A stretch of 64,000 nucleotides of DNA from Nitrospira sp. (GCA_024331125.1 JANDJI010000002.1:434001-498000), one strand, 5' to 3'. Positions 8,320 through 18,443 are shown, counted from the stretch's first letter. Program-made: numbers and translations. The notes: generated by a model not told the origin, from the letters alone.

Positions 8320-9399
8320 ATGGATGACCTCTCTCTTTCGTCTTCTCGCCGTCACGCCATGGGCGAAGCGGTCCACGATCTCTACGGCCGGCCGCTCCGG
8401 AGTCTGCGTCTTTCCGTGACCGATCGCTGCAATCTGCGCTGCCGCTACTGTATGCCTGAGGAAAACTATGTCTGGCTTCCTCGTGAAGATGTGCTGAGTT
8501 TCGAAGAAATGGCGACCCTGGCCGGCTATTTCGTTGACCTGGGAGTAGACAAGGTCCGGCTGACGGGCGGGGAGCCGCTCCTGCGGCGAGACCTTCCGCG
8601 GCTGGTCCGATTGCTCTCGCAGAACCGAGGGATCACGGAGATTGCCATGACGACGAATGGGGTGCTACTGGCCGAGCAGGCGCAGGCACTCTATGACGCG
8701 GGGCTCCATCGGGTGACCGTGAGTTTGGATACGTTGAAACCCGAAAGATTTCGGCGGTTGACCGGTCGGGATGAATTCGCCCGTGTTCTGGACGGGATTG
8801 AGGCGGCTCGGACGGTCGGGTTTCCTGATCTCAAGCTTGATACGGTCATGATCCGCGGGTTCAATGACGATGAGCTTGTACCCCTGACGGAATTTGCCAA
8901 GCACATCGGCGCCGAGGTGCGGTTTATCGAGTACATGGACGTGGGCGGCGCCAACGAATGGACGATGGACAAGGTGCTCTCGCGTGACGTGATGTTGGCT
9001 CGATTGAGTCGGTATTATGGCGAGATTGCCATGATCGCCGGACGAGGGGCTGCTCCGGCTCAACGGTACCAATTGGCGGATGGCACGACGTTCGGCGTCA
9101 TTCCCTCGACGACGACGCCATTTTGCGCGCAGTGCGATCGAAGCCGCGTGACGGCCGACGGCATGTGGTACCTCTGCCTCTATGCGACCGAGGGAATCGA
9201 CCTGCGCGGGCCGTTGCGCGGAGGTGCTACGCCGGATCGGATTCGGGAGATAATCAGAACCGGGTGGGAATCGCGTCAGGATCGCGGCGCCGAGGCGCGC
9301 AAGGAGCTGGAACGGACGGGGACACGGGAGAGCGGTCTTATCGGGATCGAGCGGTTGCGGGAAGATCCGCATCTCGAGATGCACGCGCGGGGGGGATAG
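8320..9399 (+). CDS. moaA: GTP 3',8-cyclase MoaA
   Basis: 359 residues. The radical SAM cluster motif is 'CNLRCRYC' and the second [4Fe-4S] cluster is 'FCAQCDRSRVTADG' plus the later Cys in 'LCLY'. 'RLTGGEPLLR' is the SAM-binding GGEP motif. The protein ends in Gly-Gly, a conserved tail needed for activity in the family. MoaA makes 3',8-cyclo-GTP for MoaC. The ATG at 8320 has GAGAGG upstream; one at 8359 ('MGEAVHDLYGR') would give the more usual N-terminus. Confidence 0.95.
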   Translation: MDDLSLSSSRRHAMGEAVHDLYGRPLRSLRLSVTDRCNLRCRYCMPEENYVWLPREDVLSFEEMATLAGYFVDLGVDKVRLTGGEPLLRRDLPRLVRLLSQNRGITEIAMTTNGVLLAEQAQALYDAGLHRVTVSLDTLKPERFRRLTGRDEFARVLDGIEAARTVGFPDLKLDTVMIRGFNDDELVPLTEFAKHIGAEVRFIEYMDVGGANEWTMDKVLSRDVMLARLSRYYGEIAMIAGRGAAPAQRYQLADGTTFGVIPSTTTPFCAQCDRSRVTADGMWYLCLYATEGIDLRGPLRGGATPDRIREIIRTGWESRQDRGAEARKELERTGTRESGLIGIERLREDPHLEMHARGG

Positions 9400-9444
9400 G
9401 CCGTTCTCTGTCGATGTTCGCCGAGATGGGGAGAGACCAACGAC

Positions 9445-10161
9445 GTGAGTGAGCCTTCGTATACGGCGGGCTTGGGATTGGGCTTCCTGTTGGGACTGAG
9501 GCATGCGCTCGACGCCGATCATCTGGCCGCCGTCTCGACGGTGCTGGCTGAACGACCGTCGCTCCGGGCGTCCGGCGCCGTGGGCTTCTGGTGGGGCATC
9601 GGCCACACGGCGACGCTGCTGGCGGTGGGAGCGATCGTCTTCGCGTTCGGAATCCGTATTTCGGAGCGGTTTGAAATTGTCGCCGAAGCCGGAGTCGGGG
9701 TTTTGCTTGTCGTGCTGGGCGGAAACTTGATCTTCAAGCTTTTGACCGAACGGTGGCACGCCCACCCTCATACTCACGGTCCTCACGGTCATAGGGCCCA
9801 TATTCATTTGCATAGTCACCGCCGACGGATCGATCATCACCACCGGCATTGGATGGCGGATTCCATTCGCCCCCTCTGCATCGGCATGGCGCACGGGTTG
9901 GCCGGATCGGCGGCCTTGATGCTCGTGATCGTGGCGTCCGCTCAGGAATTGAAGACGGCGTTGTTGTCCATCGCGGTGTTCGGCGCCGGATCGATCGCCG
10001 GCATGATGGCGGTCGGATTGACGATCAGCCTTCCGGTCGTGTACTCGATGACGTTCAGCCGGCGGGCCTTCGCGGGATTGCAGGGGCTGGCCGGCACGGC
10101 CAGTCTCTGTGTCGGGCTCTGGATGTTGGCGAGACAGACGTTGTGGGCGGTGGCGCCATAA
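9445..10161 (+). CDS. Nickel/cobalt transporter, NiCoT/UreH-like family
   Basis: 238 residues, GTG start with GGGGAGA upstream. About six membrane segments. The family signature 'RHALDADH' lies in the first segment (His20 to His26), and a long His-rich loop (about residues 108-140, with many HxH pairs) sits between the membrane halves. These are inner membrane permeases for Ni2+ or Co2+; the loop probably binds metal. It follows moaA by 45 bases and is probably in the same transcript, so it could feed a nickel enzyme elsewhere in the genome. Confidence 0.82.
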   Translation: MSEPSYTAGLGLGFLLGLRHALDADHLAAVSTVLAERPSLRASGAVGFWWGIGHTATLLAVGAIVFAFGIRISERFEIVAEAGVGVLLVVLGGNLIFKLLTERWHAHPHTHGPHGHRAHIHLHSHRRRIDHHHRHWMADSIRPLCIGMAHGLAGSAALMLVIVASAQELKTALLSIAVFGAGSIAGMMAVGLTISLPVVYSMTFSRRAFAGLQGLAGTASLCVGLWMLARQTLWAVAP

Positions 10162-10285
10162 GGTTCCGTGGGAGCTCTCTGTCAAGGTCGTGGAACGTGC
10201 GTGATGGGGAACATTATGCTATGCTGCGCCGGCGTTTGTGGAACGTTTGATCCATCGTCGTTCGTTCTCTTGCAAGGAGCAAAGG

Positions 10286-11122
10286 ATGGCGTGGTTTAAA
10301 AAAGACAAAGCGGCGGAGACCCCGGTTCCTGCTCGGTCCAAGGGCGCCGAGGGGATGTGGCTCAAATGCAACCACTGCCGGGAAATCGTCTACCGCAAGG
10401 AAGTGGAGCGCAACAACAAGGTCTGCCCGAAGTGCGACTACCATTTTCCGATTACCGTCATGGAGCGGATCGGGTTGCTCGTCGACTTGGGGACGTTTCG
10501 GGAATGGGACGCCGAGTTGGAAGCGCAGGACCCGCTGGAGTTTCACGACACGAAGTCCTATCGCGAGCGGATCAAGGCTCAGCAGGAAAAAACCGGCCGC
10601 AAAGACGCGCTCGTCGTCGGCGAGGGTCTGATCAACGGCCAGCGGGCGGTGTTGTGCGTGTTTGACTTCGGCTTTATGGGCGGCAGCATGGGATCGGTGG
10701 TGGGAGAAAAACTCTGCCGCGCCATCGATCGGGCGGTGGAATCCAAGCTGCCGGTCATTTTGGTGACCGCCTCCGGCGGCGCGCGCATGCAGGAGGGCAT
10801 TCTCTCGCTGATGCAGATGGCCAAGACGTCGGCGGCCGTCGCCAAGCTGGGTGAGGCGAAGTTGCCGTTCATTTCCATCCTGTCCGATCCCACGTTCGGC
10901 GGTGTCACGGCCAGCGTGGCGATGCTGGGTGACGTGATCATCGCCGAGCCCAAAGCGTTGATCGGATTCGCCGGCCCCCGCGTCATCCAGCAAACGATCA
11001 AGCAACAGTTGCCGGATCAGTTTCAACGCGCCGAATTTCTTCTCGAACACGGGATGATCGACATGATCGTCGAACGCAAGCAACTCAAAGAGACGGTCAG
11101 CACCCTCGTGTCTCATTTGTAG
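10286..11122 (+). CDS. accD: Acetyl-CoA carboxylase carboxyltransferase subunit beta
   Basis: 278 residues. The ATG at 10286 follows GCAAGGAGCAAAGG. The N-terminal zinc ribbon is intact ('CNHCREIV...[10 protein letters not shown]'). The crotonase-like carboxyltransferase core shows '[11 protein letters not shown]', 'SGGARMQEG', '[17 protein letters not shown]' and '[11 protein letters not shown]'. With AccA it transfers the carboxyl group from biotin to acetyl-CoA, making malonyl-CoA. folC follows after 22 bases, a common bacterial pairing. accB and accC lie about 41 kb away at 51972-53913; accA is not in the window. Confidence 0.96.
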   Translation: MAWFKKDKAAETPVPARSKGAEGMWLKCNHCREIVYRKEVERNNKVCPKCDYHFPITVMERIGLLVDLGTFREWDAELEAQDPLEFHDTKSYRERIKAQQEKTGRKDALVVGEGLINGQRAVLCVFDFGFMGGSMGSVVGEKLCRAIDRAVESKLPVILVTASGGARMQEGILSLMQMAKTSAAVAKLGEAKLPFISILSDPTFGGVTASVAMLGDVIIAEPKALIGFAGPRVIQQTIKQQLPDQFQRAEFLLEHGMIDMIVERKQLKETVSTLVSHL

Positions 11123-11144
11123 CCGTGCGCAGCTCCCCCGACTG

Positions 11145-12440
11145 ATGACCTATCCCGCCGCCATCGCCTATCTGTACGGGCTCCAAAAACACGGAATCAA
11201 GCTGGGTCTCGAAACCATGCGATCGCTGGCGCGCGCGATCGGGAATCCGGAGCGACGGCTGCGGGTGTTGCACATCGGAGGCACCAACGGCAAGGGCTCG
11301 ACGGCCGCCATGGCCGCCGCCATGCTCGAAGCGGCCGGCTTGCGAGTGGGGCTGTACACCTCGCCGCACCTGGTGGACTTCCGCGAGCGGATCAAAGTGA
11401 ACGGGCGCATGATCGGAGAAGACGAACTGGCCGAGCGGGTGGATCTGGTTCGGAGCGCCGTTCCTCCGTCGCTCGCTCCGACGTTTTTCGAAGTTACGAC
11501 GGCCGTTGCGTTCCGTTATTTTGCCGATTCCAGCGTTGATGCGGCGATTGTCGAGGTCGGATTAGGCGGTCGGTTTGATGCGACGAACGTCGTCCAGCCG
11601 ATTGCCTGCGCGATCACGACGATCGGTTTGGACCACGAAGAGTATTTGGGGCACACGGAAGAAGCGATCGCTTTTGAGAAAGCGGGCATCATCAAGCCGG
11701 GTATCCCTGTCGTGATGGGGCGGATTGCATCGGGTGCCGCAGCCGTCATCGGGCGCGTCGCCGCACAGCGCGACGCGCCCTTGTGGAGCTTTGGGAGAGA
11801 ATTCCTCGTCACGGAAGACGAGCCGGACCGATTCACCTATCGAGGGCCGAAATGGGCGATGGACGGACTTGGTTGCCGGCTTGTCGGGCGGCATCAATTG
11901 GACAACGCCGCCTGCGCGATTGCGCTGCTTGAGGCGGCCGACCGATCAGGACTGTCGATAGGAGAAGATGCGGTTCGACAAGGGCTTCAGTCCGTCGCGT
12001 GGGAAGGGCGGTTGGAACTGCTTGATGGAGAACCGCCGGTACTGTTGGATGGAGCACATAACCCCGCCGCCTCCATTGCGCTGGCCCGCTATTTGGAAGA
12101 ATTCCACATGGCTCATCGGGATTCGCGCGTGATTTTGGTGTGGGGCATGATGCGAGACAAGGACCGCCGCGCCTTTATCGCCCCCCTGTTGCCTCTCGTC
12201 TCGGAAATCGTGTTGACTCGGGCCGGTCTGGCGCGCTCGGCCGGCGTGGAAGATCTTCGCCATACGCTTGAGAGTTGGTCCAACCCTGTCTGGGAGGAGC
12301 CTTGTCCGGTCGAAGCTCTTCGATTGGCCAAGCAACGTGCGACCGCGCGCGATCTTATTTGCGTGACGGGGTCGCTGATGCTTCTCGGCGATGTAAAGGC
12401 GGCCCTGCGCGGCGGCCGGCCGCCGGTGCTGCGAGGATAG
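11145..12440 (+). CDS. folC: Folylpolyglutamate/dihydrofolate synthase
   Basis: 431 residues, of Mur ligase type. The P-loop is 'GTNGKGSTAAM', followed by 'YTSPHLVDFRERI', 'EVGLGGRFDATNV', 'GLDHEEYLG' and the C-terminal-domain motif 'LLDGAHNPAA'. It adds glutamate to dihydropteroate and to folates with ATP. lptD starts one base after the stop codon, so translation is probably coupled. A 16-base perfect palindrome (12410-12425) lies in the last codons; it is most likely a by-product of GC-rich coding sequence. Confidence 0.94.
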   Translation: MTYPAAIAYLYGLQKHGIKLGLETMRSLARAIGNPERRLRVLHIGGTNGKGSTAAMAAAMLEAAGLRVGLYTSPHLVDFRERIKVNGRMIGEDELAERVDLVRSAVPPSLAPTFFEVTTAVAFRYFADSSVDAAIVEVGLGGRFDATNVVQPIACAITTIGLDHEEYLGHTEEAIAFEKAGIIKPGIPVVMGRIASGAAAVIGRVAAQRDAPLWSFGREFLVTEDEPDRFTYRGPKWAMDGLGCRLVGRHQLDNAACAIALLEAADRSGLSIGEDAVRQGLQSVAWEGRLELLDGEPPVLLDGAHNPAASIALARYLEEFHMAHRDSRVILVWGMMRDKDRRAFIAPLLPLVSEIVLTRAGLARSAGVEDLRHTLESWSNPVWEEPCPVEALRLAKQRATARDLICVTGSLMLLGDVKAALRGGRPPVLRG

Positions 12441-12441
12441 C

Positions 12442-14904
12442 ATGCCGGGCTTGGTGCGGATGACGCGCTGTTCTCGCGTGCTTGCCTTGGCCGTCGTGCT
12501 GTTCTGGATCGCGCCCATTGCGTTTGCCGCCGAAACGGACACGGACACCGGAGGTCCGTCGCGCTCCTCCACGCCGTTGGACGTCACGGCTGCGCGGCTG
12601 GAGTATCGGCAGGACCAAGAGGTGTATGAGGCGGAAGGGTCGGTCGTCGTTCGTTATGGAGCCGTCACGCTGACGGCGGATCGTGTGACGATTCACATGC
12701 TGCCGGGAGTCCTCACCGCCAGCGGCCACGTTCATCTGACGGACCCTCAAACGGATCTCACGGCCGAACGGCTGGAATTGAACGTCAATACCGAAGCAGG
12801 CGTCGTGATTCACGGCCGGCTCTTTGCGTCGTCCACCAACTCGTACGTGACCGGTCGGTTGTTTCAACGTTTCTCCGAGTCTCACTATCGGGTCAAGGAA
12901 GGCAGTTTCACCAACTGCGACGCGCAGGAAGGCGAGGTGCCGGCCTGGCGATTGAAATTCGAGGATCTTGACGCCAGGATCGGCGACACGTTGTCGTTCA
13001 GCCGCGGATGGTTTTGTGTCAACGACGTGCCGCTGATTCCCGTGCCGGCATTCACCTACCCCTTGACCAGACGAAAAACCGGTCTGCTGATTCCCGTGGT
13101 CTCGTACGACAATCGGTTCGGGTTCCATGCGCAAGCCAGTTTCTATTGGGCGATCAATCCGAGCCAAGACCTCACGATCGCTCCGAAGTATTACAGCAGC
13201 CTGGGCTACGGATCGGATTTTGACTACCGCTATGTGTTGAATCGGCAGTCGCGCGGACAATGGCACGTGGGATATCTGCAACAGACGGAGTTGCCCAACG
13301 TGGCGGGGGTGAGCCAAACGGAAGATGTCAAGCGCGCCCGCGCGACGATCACCGGCAGTCATACGCAGATGTTTACCGACACGTTGCTGCTTCGGGCGAA
13401 CGTCGGTCTTGTCACCGACCCGAATTACTTTCAGCAGCTCAGCAACTCCGGGACCTTGAGGGCCTCGCCGAGTAATGAATCCAATCTGCTGGCGACGCAG
13501 CGGTTGCCGTACGGCAATCTGTATCTCCTGGGGCGATACCTTCAGCCGTTGCAAGCCGGTGGGCGGGATACGTTTCAACGCCTTCCGGAGGCGGGCTACA
13601 ACCTGCCGGAACTGTCTTTGTTCAATTCTCCGTTGCTGTTCGGCGTGGAAGGGAATTTCGTCAATTTTTATCGCGAACAAGGATTCACGCTGAATCGCGT
13701 GGACGTGGTTCCTGGGATCGCGACGGACGTAATCGATTTCGGACATGTAATCGGCGTCCGGCCGCAGGCCAAGTTCCGCGAGGTCTACTACAGTCGCGGC
13801 GCGCGGACGGCCGCGTCCCAACATCGGGAAACCTTTTGGATCGGAGTCGACGCGATGTCGAAATTGACGCGCCGCTACGGTTTGGAAGGGGGCGGCAGTC
13901 TGCTGCATACGATTGAACCGACGGTGACGTATGAGTACGTGCCTGCGACGGATCAATCGAACTTGACGCTGATCGATCAAGTCGACGATTTGCCGAGGAA
14001 GAATCTGTTGACCTATGCGTTTCGGAGCCGGGTGTTGGAGCAAAGCAAGGCGCGGTCTTTCAATTGGCTGGATTTGACGATTGCCCAAAGTTATCAGGTG
14101 GGAGGCGTGCAGACGTTGGCGAGAGATTTTACGCCGGGCGTCGATCCGTTTCTGGGATCGGTCTCACAGCCTATTCAACCGAGAACGGTTCCCATCCAAG
14201 GCAGAAAATTTTCCGACATCTGGGTGCGCGCCGTCATCGGCAACAATATGCCTCACGTAGTCAGGTCCCAGTTGGATGCGGCGGGGTTCGATCGTGCGGC
14301 GGGTCTGCTGGGGGCGGGCGAGCGACCACCGATCAATCGATATTTGATTGTGGATGCGTTTGTCGACCCCTATCGGGGGACGGTGAGCCAGGTGAACACG
14401 GACGTCCGTCTGCAACAGGAAAGCAATTGGTATGTCGAGATCGGTCAACGGTATTCTCGGAGCGGCCCTCGCGTGAGGCGGGGAGATATCTGGAATCCCA
14501 TCTCATTCAACGAGGTCTATGCGCCGACGGGAGAAATTCTGTTCCTGACCGCCTCGGGAGCGTTTCGGACTCCCTGGGGGTGGACGATCGGAGCCAAGGG
14601 CTACTACGACGTGAAGCAACGAAAAAGCCCGGAATACGACGTCGTCGCGCTGTACCAAAATCCTTGCAAGTGCTGGTCGGTGGGGTTCTATTACGTGCAA
14701 TTCCCCGATCGCCAGCAATTCAACTTCATGCTGAGCCTGACGGGACTGGGGTGGACCGAGAACACCGGCACCGCCGTGATGCGGTCGATTCTGTCTCCTC
14801 TCTTGTGGGGCGAGAAAGGTCTCCCTTGGTATGTGCCGTGGGGACAATACGGCAGGGCGGACCGAACGTCGGCGGCCGAGGGAGTTTCGGCAGGATCCCG
14901 CTAG
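12442..14904 (+). CDS. lptD: LPS-assembly protein LptD
   Basis: 820 residues with a signal peptide ending near 'IAFA|AET'. Residues about 45-140 are the periplasmic OstA/LptA-like jellyroll ('LEYRQDQEVYEAEGSV', 'GVLTASGHVHL'), followed by the LptD beta-barrel domain to about residue 790. A Cys in 'TNCDAQ' and a later 'NPCKCW' could supply disulfide pairs. LptD, with a partner LptE, inserts LPS in the outer leaflet, so the organism is an LPS-bearing diderm. No LptE-like lipoprotein is adjacent. Confidence 0.92.
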   Translation: MPGLVRMTRCSRVLALAVVLFWIAPIAFAAETDTDTGGPSRSSTPLDVTAARLEYRQDQEVYEAEGSVVVRYGAVTLTADRVTIHMLPGVLTASGHVHLTDPQTDLTAERLELNVNTEAGVVIHGRLFASSTNSYVTGRLFQRFSESHYRVKEGSFTNCDAQEGEVPAWRLKFEDLDARIGDTLSFSRGWFCVNDVPLIPVPAFTYPLTRRKTGLLIPVVSYDNRFGFHAQASFYWAINPSQDLTIAPKYYSSLGYGSDFDYRYVLNRQSRGQWHVGYLQQTELPNVAGVSQTEDVKRARATITGSHTQMFTDTLLLRANVGLVTDPNYFQQLSNSGTLRASPSNESNLLATQRLPYGNLYLLGRYLQPLQAGGRDTFQRLPEAGYNLPELSLFNSPLLFGVEGNFVNFYREQGFTLNRVDVVPGIATDVIDFGHVIGVRPQAKFREVYYSRGARTAASQHRETFWIGVDAMSKLTRRYGLEGGGSLLHTIEPTVTYEYVPATDQSNLTLIDQVDDLPRKNLLTYAFRSRVLEQSKARSFNWLDLTIAQSYQVGGVQTLARDFTPGVDPFLGSVSQPIQPRTVPIQGRKFSDIWVRAVIGNNMPHVVRSQLDAAGFDRAAGLLGAGERPPINRYLIVDAFVDPYRGTVSQVNTDVRLQQESNWYVEIGQRYSRSGPRVRRGDIWNPISFNEVYAPTGEILFLTASGAFRTPWGWTIGAKGYYDVKQRKSPEYDVVALYQNPCKCWSVGFYYVQFPDRQQFNFMLSLTGLGWTENTGTAVMRSILSPLLWGEKGLPWYVPWGQYGRADRTSAAEGVSAGSR

Positions 14905-14961
14905 GCGAGTTTCGGAACCTGGGATATGGACGTCGTGGCGGTCGACGGCTGGTTCGAGCAT

Positions 14962-14990
14962 TTGACAGCACCATGAGGGTGGGGTACGAT
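14962..14990 (+). promoter_or_regulatory. Sigma-70-type promoter for trxA
   Basis: TTGACA at 14962-14967 and TACGAT at 14985-14990 are separated by 17 bases. The -35 is perfect and the -10 matches 4 of 6. Expected transcript start is near 14997, about 44 bases ahead of the trxA GTG. It lies in the 136-base gap after lptD. Confidence 0.72.
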
Positions 14991-15040
14991 GCCCACGCAC
15001 CGGTAATCGTGTGCTCATTTCTCTTAAGGAGGGAAGACAC

Positions 15041-15388
15041 GTGGCGGGAAATGCCTTAAAAGTCGAAGAATCTACGTGGGATGCCGAGGTGATGAAGGCG
15101 AGCGAACTTGTGATGGTCGATTTTTGGGCGGTGTGGTGCGGTCCTTGCCAAATGGTCGCGCCGATCGTCGACGAGTTGGCGGAGGAGTACGCGGGCAAAG
15201 TCAAAGTTCGCAAGCTCAACACGGATGAAAATCCGGAAATCGCCGGCCGTTATCAGGTGATGAGTATTCCCACAATCATCTTCTTCAAGGACGGCCAACC
15301 GGTCGAAAAGCTTGTCGGGGCCAGGCCCAAGCGGCAGTTTAAGGAAGTGATCGACTCGCTCCTTGCCAAACACGCCGGCGCCGCCTAG
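15041..15388 (+). CDS. trxA: Thioredoxin
   Basis: 115 residues. The GTG at 15041 is chosen because AAGGAGG lies eight bases ahead; an upstream in-frame start would overlap that site. The active site 'WCGPC' sits in '[16 protein letters not shown]', and the cis-Pro is in '[12 protein letters not shown]'. It is a cytoplasmic general disulfide reductase of standard length. recN follows after 17 bases. Confidence 0.95.
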   Translation: MAGNALKVEESTWDAEVMKASELVMVDFWAVWCGPCQMVAPIVDELAEEYAGKVKVRKLNTDENPEIAGRYQVMSIPTIIFFKDGQPVEKLVGARPKRQFKEVIDSLLAKHAGAA

Positions 15389-15405
15389 GCGCCGCCGTCG
15401 CAGCC

Positions 15406-17085
15406 ATGCTGACCGCGCTGCGCATCTCCAATTTCGCCATTCTGGAACAGATCGAGCTCACTATCGAGTCGGGATTTACCGTGCTCACGGGGGAAACCGG
15501 GGCCGGTAAATCTCTTCTGATCGATGCCATTGAACTGCTCATGGGCGGACGTGCTTCCGGCGATCAGATTCGGTTCGGACAAGAAGAGGCCGTCGTGGAA
15601 GCCTCTTTTGACGTCCCGCCCGATCACCCGATCCTGACGACATTGCGCGCTCAAGGAGTATTGGGCGAAACGGACACGCAACTTGTCGTGCGGCGCGTCA
15701 TTTCAAGATCGGGGCGGAATCGGGTGTATCTCAATGGAGTGATGAGTCCGGTCCATGCGCTGGAGGCTCTGGGAGGAGCGCTCATTGACATTCATGGCCA
15801 GCATGATCAGCAGTCTCTGCTGGCCCCCTCGACGCAACTGGAAGCCCTTGATGCGTTCGGCCGTCTTCACGGATTACGGGATCGGTATCAGGAATGTTAT
15901 CGAGATTGGATACGGCTGCGTCGTGAACGGGAGAGCGTGGCGGCCAAAGCGCAGGAGGCGGCGCAGCGCGAGGAGTATCTGATTTTTCAATGTCGGGAAT
16001 TGGACGACGCGGCGCTCCGCGTCGGAGAGGAAGAAGCGCTCGAATCCGAACGCCGGCGGTTGGCGGCTTCTCGTCGATTGGGAGAGTTGGCGGGGGAGGC
16101 TCAAGCCCGGCTGGTGGAACAGAACGACGGGGTTCTGCCGAACACGGTTTTGGTCGAACGGATTCTTGGCGAAATGGCCAGAATTGATCGGACCATGCAG
16201 GAACCGGTTCGGTTGATCGCCGATGCGAAGGTGCTCGTCAAGGAAGTCGCGGATCGTGTACGGGATTATGCCGGTCGATTGGAGGCCGACCCCGGTCGAT
16301 TGGCCGTGATCGAGGATCGCATGGCTCTGATTCAGCGGCTCAAGAAGAAATATGGCGGAACCGTCAAGGCGGCGTTGGAGTCTCATCGCCGAATCAGGGA
16401 AGAATTGGAGAGCATTCAACGTTCTGATGAAGAGATCGCCCGGTACGATACCCTAATCCAGGAGCGCCGGGCTCAGGTTGAGCGGTTGGCGCGGGAGCTG
16501 AGTGAGAAACGCAGGGAAGCGGCCGGGCGAATGACGGAAATCGTGCGTCGAGAGCTTGACGCGCTCAAAATGGATCAGACGCAATTTCAGATCGAGATCG
16601 CGACGGCAGAACAGGACGACGCCTACGGTTCGGAAGGAGCGGATCGCGTAGAGTTTTTCTTTTCGGCGAATAGGGGTGAGCCGCTCAAGCCGTTGTCGCG
16701 GGTCGCCTCCGGCGGGGAGCTCTCCAGAGTGATGCTGGCGCTCAAGTCCGCCCTTGCGGGCGTCGATCGAGTGCCGGTCATCATTTTTGACGAGATCGAT
16801 ACGGGCGTCGGGGGAGCCGCCGCGGCGGCGATTGGGAAACGGCTCAAGGCGTTGGGCCGCAATCATCAAGTTCTGTGCGTGACTCATCTTCCGCAGGTGG
16901 CGTCTCAGGCCGACCACCATTGGTACCTTGAGAAAGCGCTGGTAAAGAATCGATCGACGACGGTGGTCCGTTCGTTGAAGGGAAGCGGGCGGGAGAAGGA
17001 GATCGCCCGTATGCTTGCGGGGGAGACGGTTACCAAAAAGATCAGAGAAACGGCGGCGGAGTTGATCGGCGGTACTCCTGAGTAA
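15406..17085 (+). CDS. recN: DNA repair protein RecN
   Basis: 559 residues, SMC-like ATPase. Walker A is 'GETGAGKSLLIDAI', the signature motif 'VASGGELSRVMLA', Walker B 'IIFDEIDTGVGG' and the His switch 'VTHLPQVAS'. Two coiled-coil arms occupy about residues 150-370. RecN acts early in double-strand break repair. Its last 44 bases overlap the 3' end of the convergent HD-GYP gene. Confidence 0.95.
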   Translation: MLTALRISNFAILEQIELTIESGFTVLTGETGAGKSLLIDAIELLMGGRASGDQIRFGQEEAVVEASFDVPPDHPILTTLRAQGVLGETDTQLVVRRVISRSGRNRVYLNGVMSPVHALEALGGALIDIHGQHDQQSLLAPSTQLEALDAFGRLHGLRDRYQECYRDWIRLRRERESVAAKAQEAAQREEYLIFQCRELDDAALRVGEEEALESERRRLAASRRLGELAGEAQARLVEQNDGVLPNTVLVERILGEMARIDRTMQEPVRLIADAKVLVKEVADRVRDYAGRLEADPGRLAVIEDRMALIQRLKKKYGGTVKAALESHRRIREELESIQRSDEEIARYDTLIQERRAQVERLARELSEKRREAAGRMTEIVRRELDALKMDQTQFQIEIATAEQDDAYGSEGADRVEFFFSANRGEPLKPLSRVASGGELSRVMLALKSALAGVDRVPVIIFDEIDTGVGGAAAAAIGKRLKALGRNHQVLCVTHLPQVASQADHHWYLEKALVKNRSTTVVRSLKGSGREKEIARMLAGETVTKKIRETAAELIGGTPE

Positions 17086-18304
17086 TCAACGATGCCGGAA
17101 TGGTCGGGAGCTGTCCGGGCACTGTGACGGGGGTGACGGCCAAGGGGGGGAGGGATGCTCTGTGGCGGGTCAGAACCTCGACAAACAAATCGACCAGCGA
17201 GGGGTCGAAGAATGAGCCCGATTCTCGGGAAATGCCGCGGGCGGCTTCTTCGATCGTCAGGTGCAAGCGATGATCGGGTGCTTCGACGGTCATGTAGTCG
17301 AATGCCTCGGATACGCTGACGATTCGCGCAAAATAGGGAATGCCCTCCCCTCTTAGTCTATGCGGATAGCCCAGCCCATCCCACCGTTCATGGTGATACA
17401 AGATGATTTGGTTGACTTCGGCCGGCAGCTCCAACGGGCGGATGATGCTTGCGCCGATGAGAGGATGCTGTTTTTCCGTTTTTATGATGCAGGCGGGAAG
17501 ATTCTGCTCTTGCAGTGATCCTCGCAGCGTCGGACAGGTCTTGCCGAGATCGTGAAGAAACGCCCCGATCGTCAGTGACTGTTGGTCTCGGTCGGCGAGA
17601 TTAAGTCGAGTCCCTATCAAACCCGCATAAAAGCTCACGCGGCATGAATGGCTCCATAACCGACGATCCGTCGCTTCGATGATATCCGAAAGAAGAGGCA
17701 GACAATCGGGCAGGTCGGGGTGAGGCGAGATGTCCTCGTGCACATGGACGGCCATTGCATGATAGTCGTGCTTCAACGCCTGCCAGGCTCGTGCGGTTTC
17801 TTCTTCGGACCCCCAAAGTTCCGGAGATGAACGGAGAAAAGTCCGGATAAAGTCAAGGCGGCGCTTTTTCTCCAATGTGTGGTTCACGAGTGCAAGAAGC
17901 TCGTTCGTATTGAATGGCTTCAGCAGGTATCCCGCCGCTCCGTGGTGAATGGCCGTCAGGGCCGATGTGAGACTGCCGTACCCCGTAATAATGATGACTT
18001 CGACGTGGGCGTGGGTCCGTTTGATGTCTTGCAGCAGGTCGATACCGGACCTGTCCGGAAGTTTCTGATCAAGCGCCACAAGATCGACCGGCTGCACGTG
18101 AAGAACCTGAAGCGCGGCCGCTGCGGTTTCCGCCAGGCACACGTCGAAAGAAGAATGAAGGATGATTTTCAGCGCTTCGCGCGGGCCGGGCTCATCGTCT
18201 ACGACAAGGATCGTGGGTTTTCTATGACCATTGCCCGAAAGCGCGGTATGGTTTGCCGTCGGTGATCGGTCGGTTTGTCGCGGCACGGAAAAGTCTTTTT
18301 TCAT
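17042..18304 (-). CDS. Response regulator with HD-GYP phosphodiesterase domain
   Basis: 420 residues. A receiver domain (about 30-145) has the acidic pocket 'VVDDEP', the phospho-acceptor Asp in 'LVALDQKLPD' and 'LKPF'. A linker leads to an HD-GYP domain (about 210-390) with 'FLHDLGK', 'HPLIGASII', 'YHHERWDGLGYP' and 'RIVSVSEAFDYM', so the metal ligands and GYP motif are intact. It probably degrades cyclic di-GMP when phosphorylated. The ATG at 18304 is preferred over GTG at 18307 because of GGAG spacing. It lies 140 bases after the NtrC-type regulator. Confidence 0.9.
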   Translation of the reverse strand: MKKDFSVPRQTDRSPTANHTALSGNGHRKPTILVVDDEPGPREALKIILHSSFDVCLAETAAAALQVLHVQPVDLVALDQKLPDRSGIDLLQDIKRTHAHVEVIIITGYGSLTSALTAIHHGAAGYLLKPFNTNELLALVNHTLEKKRRLDFIRTFLRSSPELWGSEEETARAWQALKHDYHAMAVHVHEDISPHPDLPDCLPLLSDIIEATDRRLWSHSCRVSFYAGLIGTRLNLADRDQQSLTIGAFLHDLGKTCPTLRGSLQEQNLPACIIKTEKQHPLIGASIIRPLELPAEVNQIILYHHERWDGLGYPHRLRGEGIPYFARIVSVSEAFDYMTVEAPDHRLHLTIEEAARGISRESGSFFDPSLVDLFVEVLTRHRASLPPLAVTPVTVPGQLPTIPASLITQEYRRSTPPPFL

Positions 18305-18443
18305 CACGCTCCGTCAACGATGCCGGATGCAAGCATATGGTGGTTCACAGTGTCAATATAGCCATATGTAGTGGGGGATAAGTCCATATGCACCTGTCCC
18401 ATGAATGGACAACGCACGGCGCGCGATTTCTTCAGCGACATGG

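Noticed and set aside
12410..12425. 16-base perfect GC palindrome in the end of folC
   Set aside because: Lies in coding sequence and is explained by GC-rich codons; no sign of a mobile or regulatory element.
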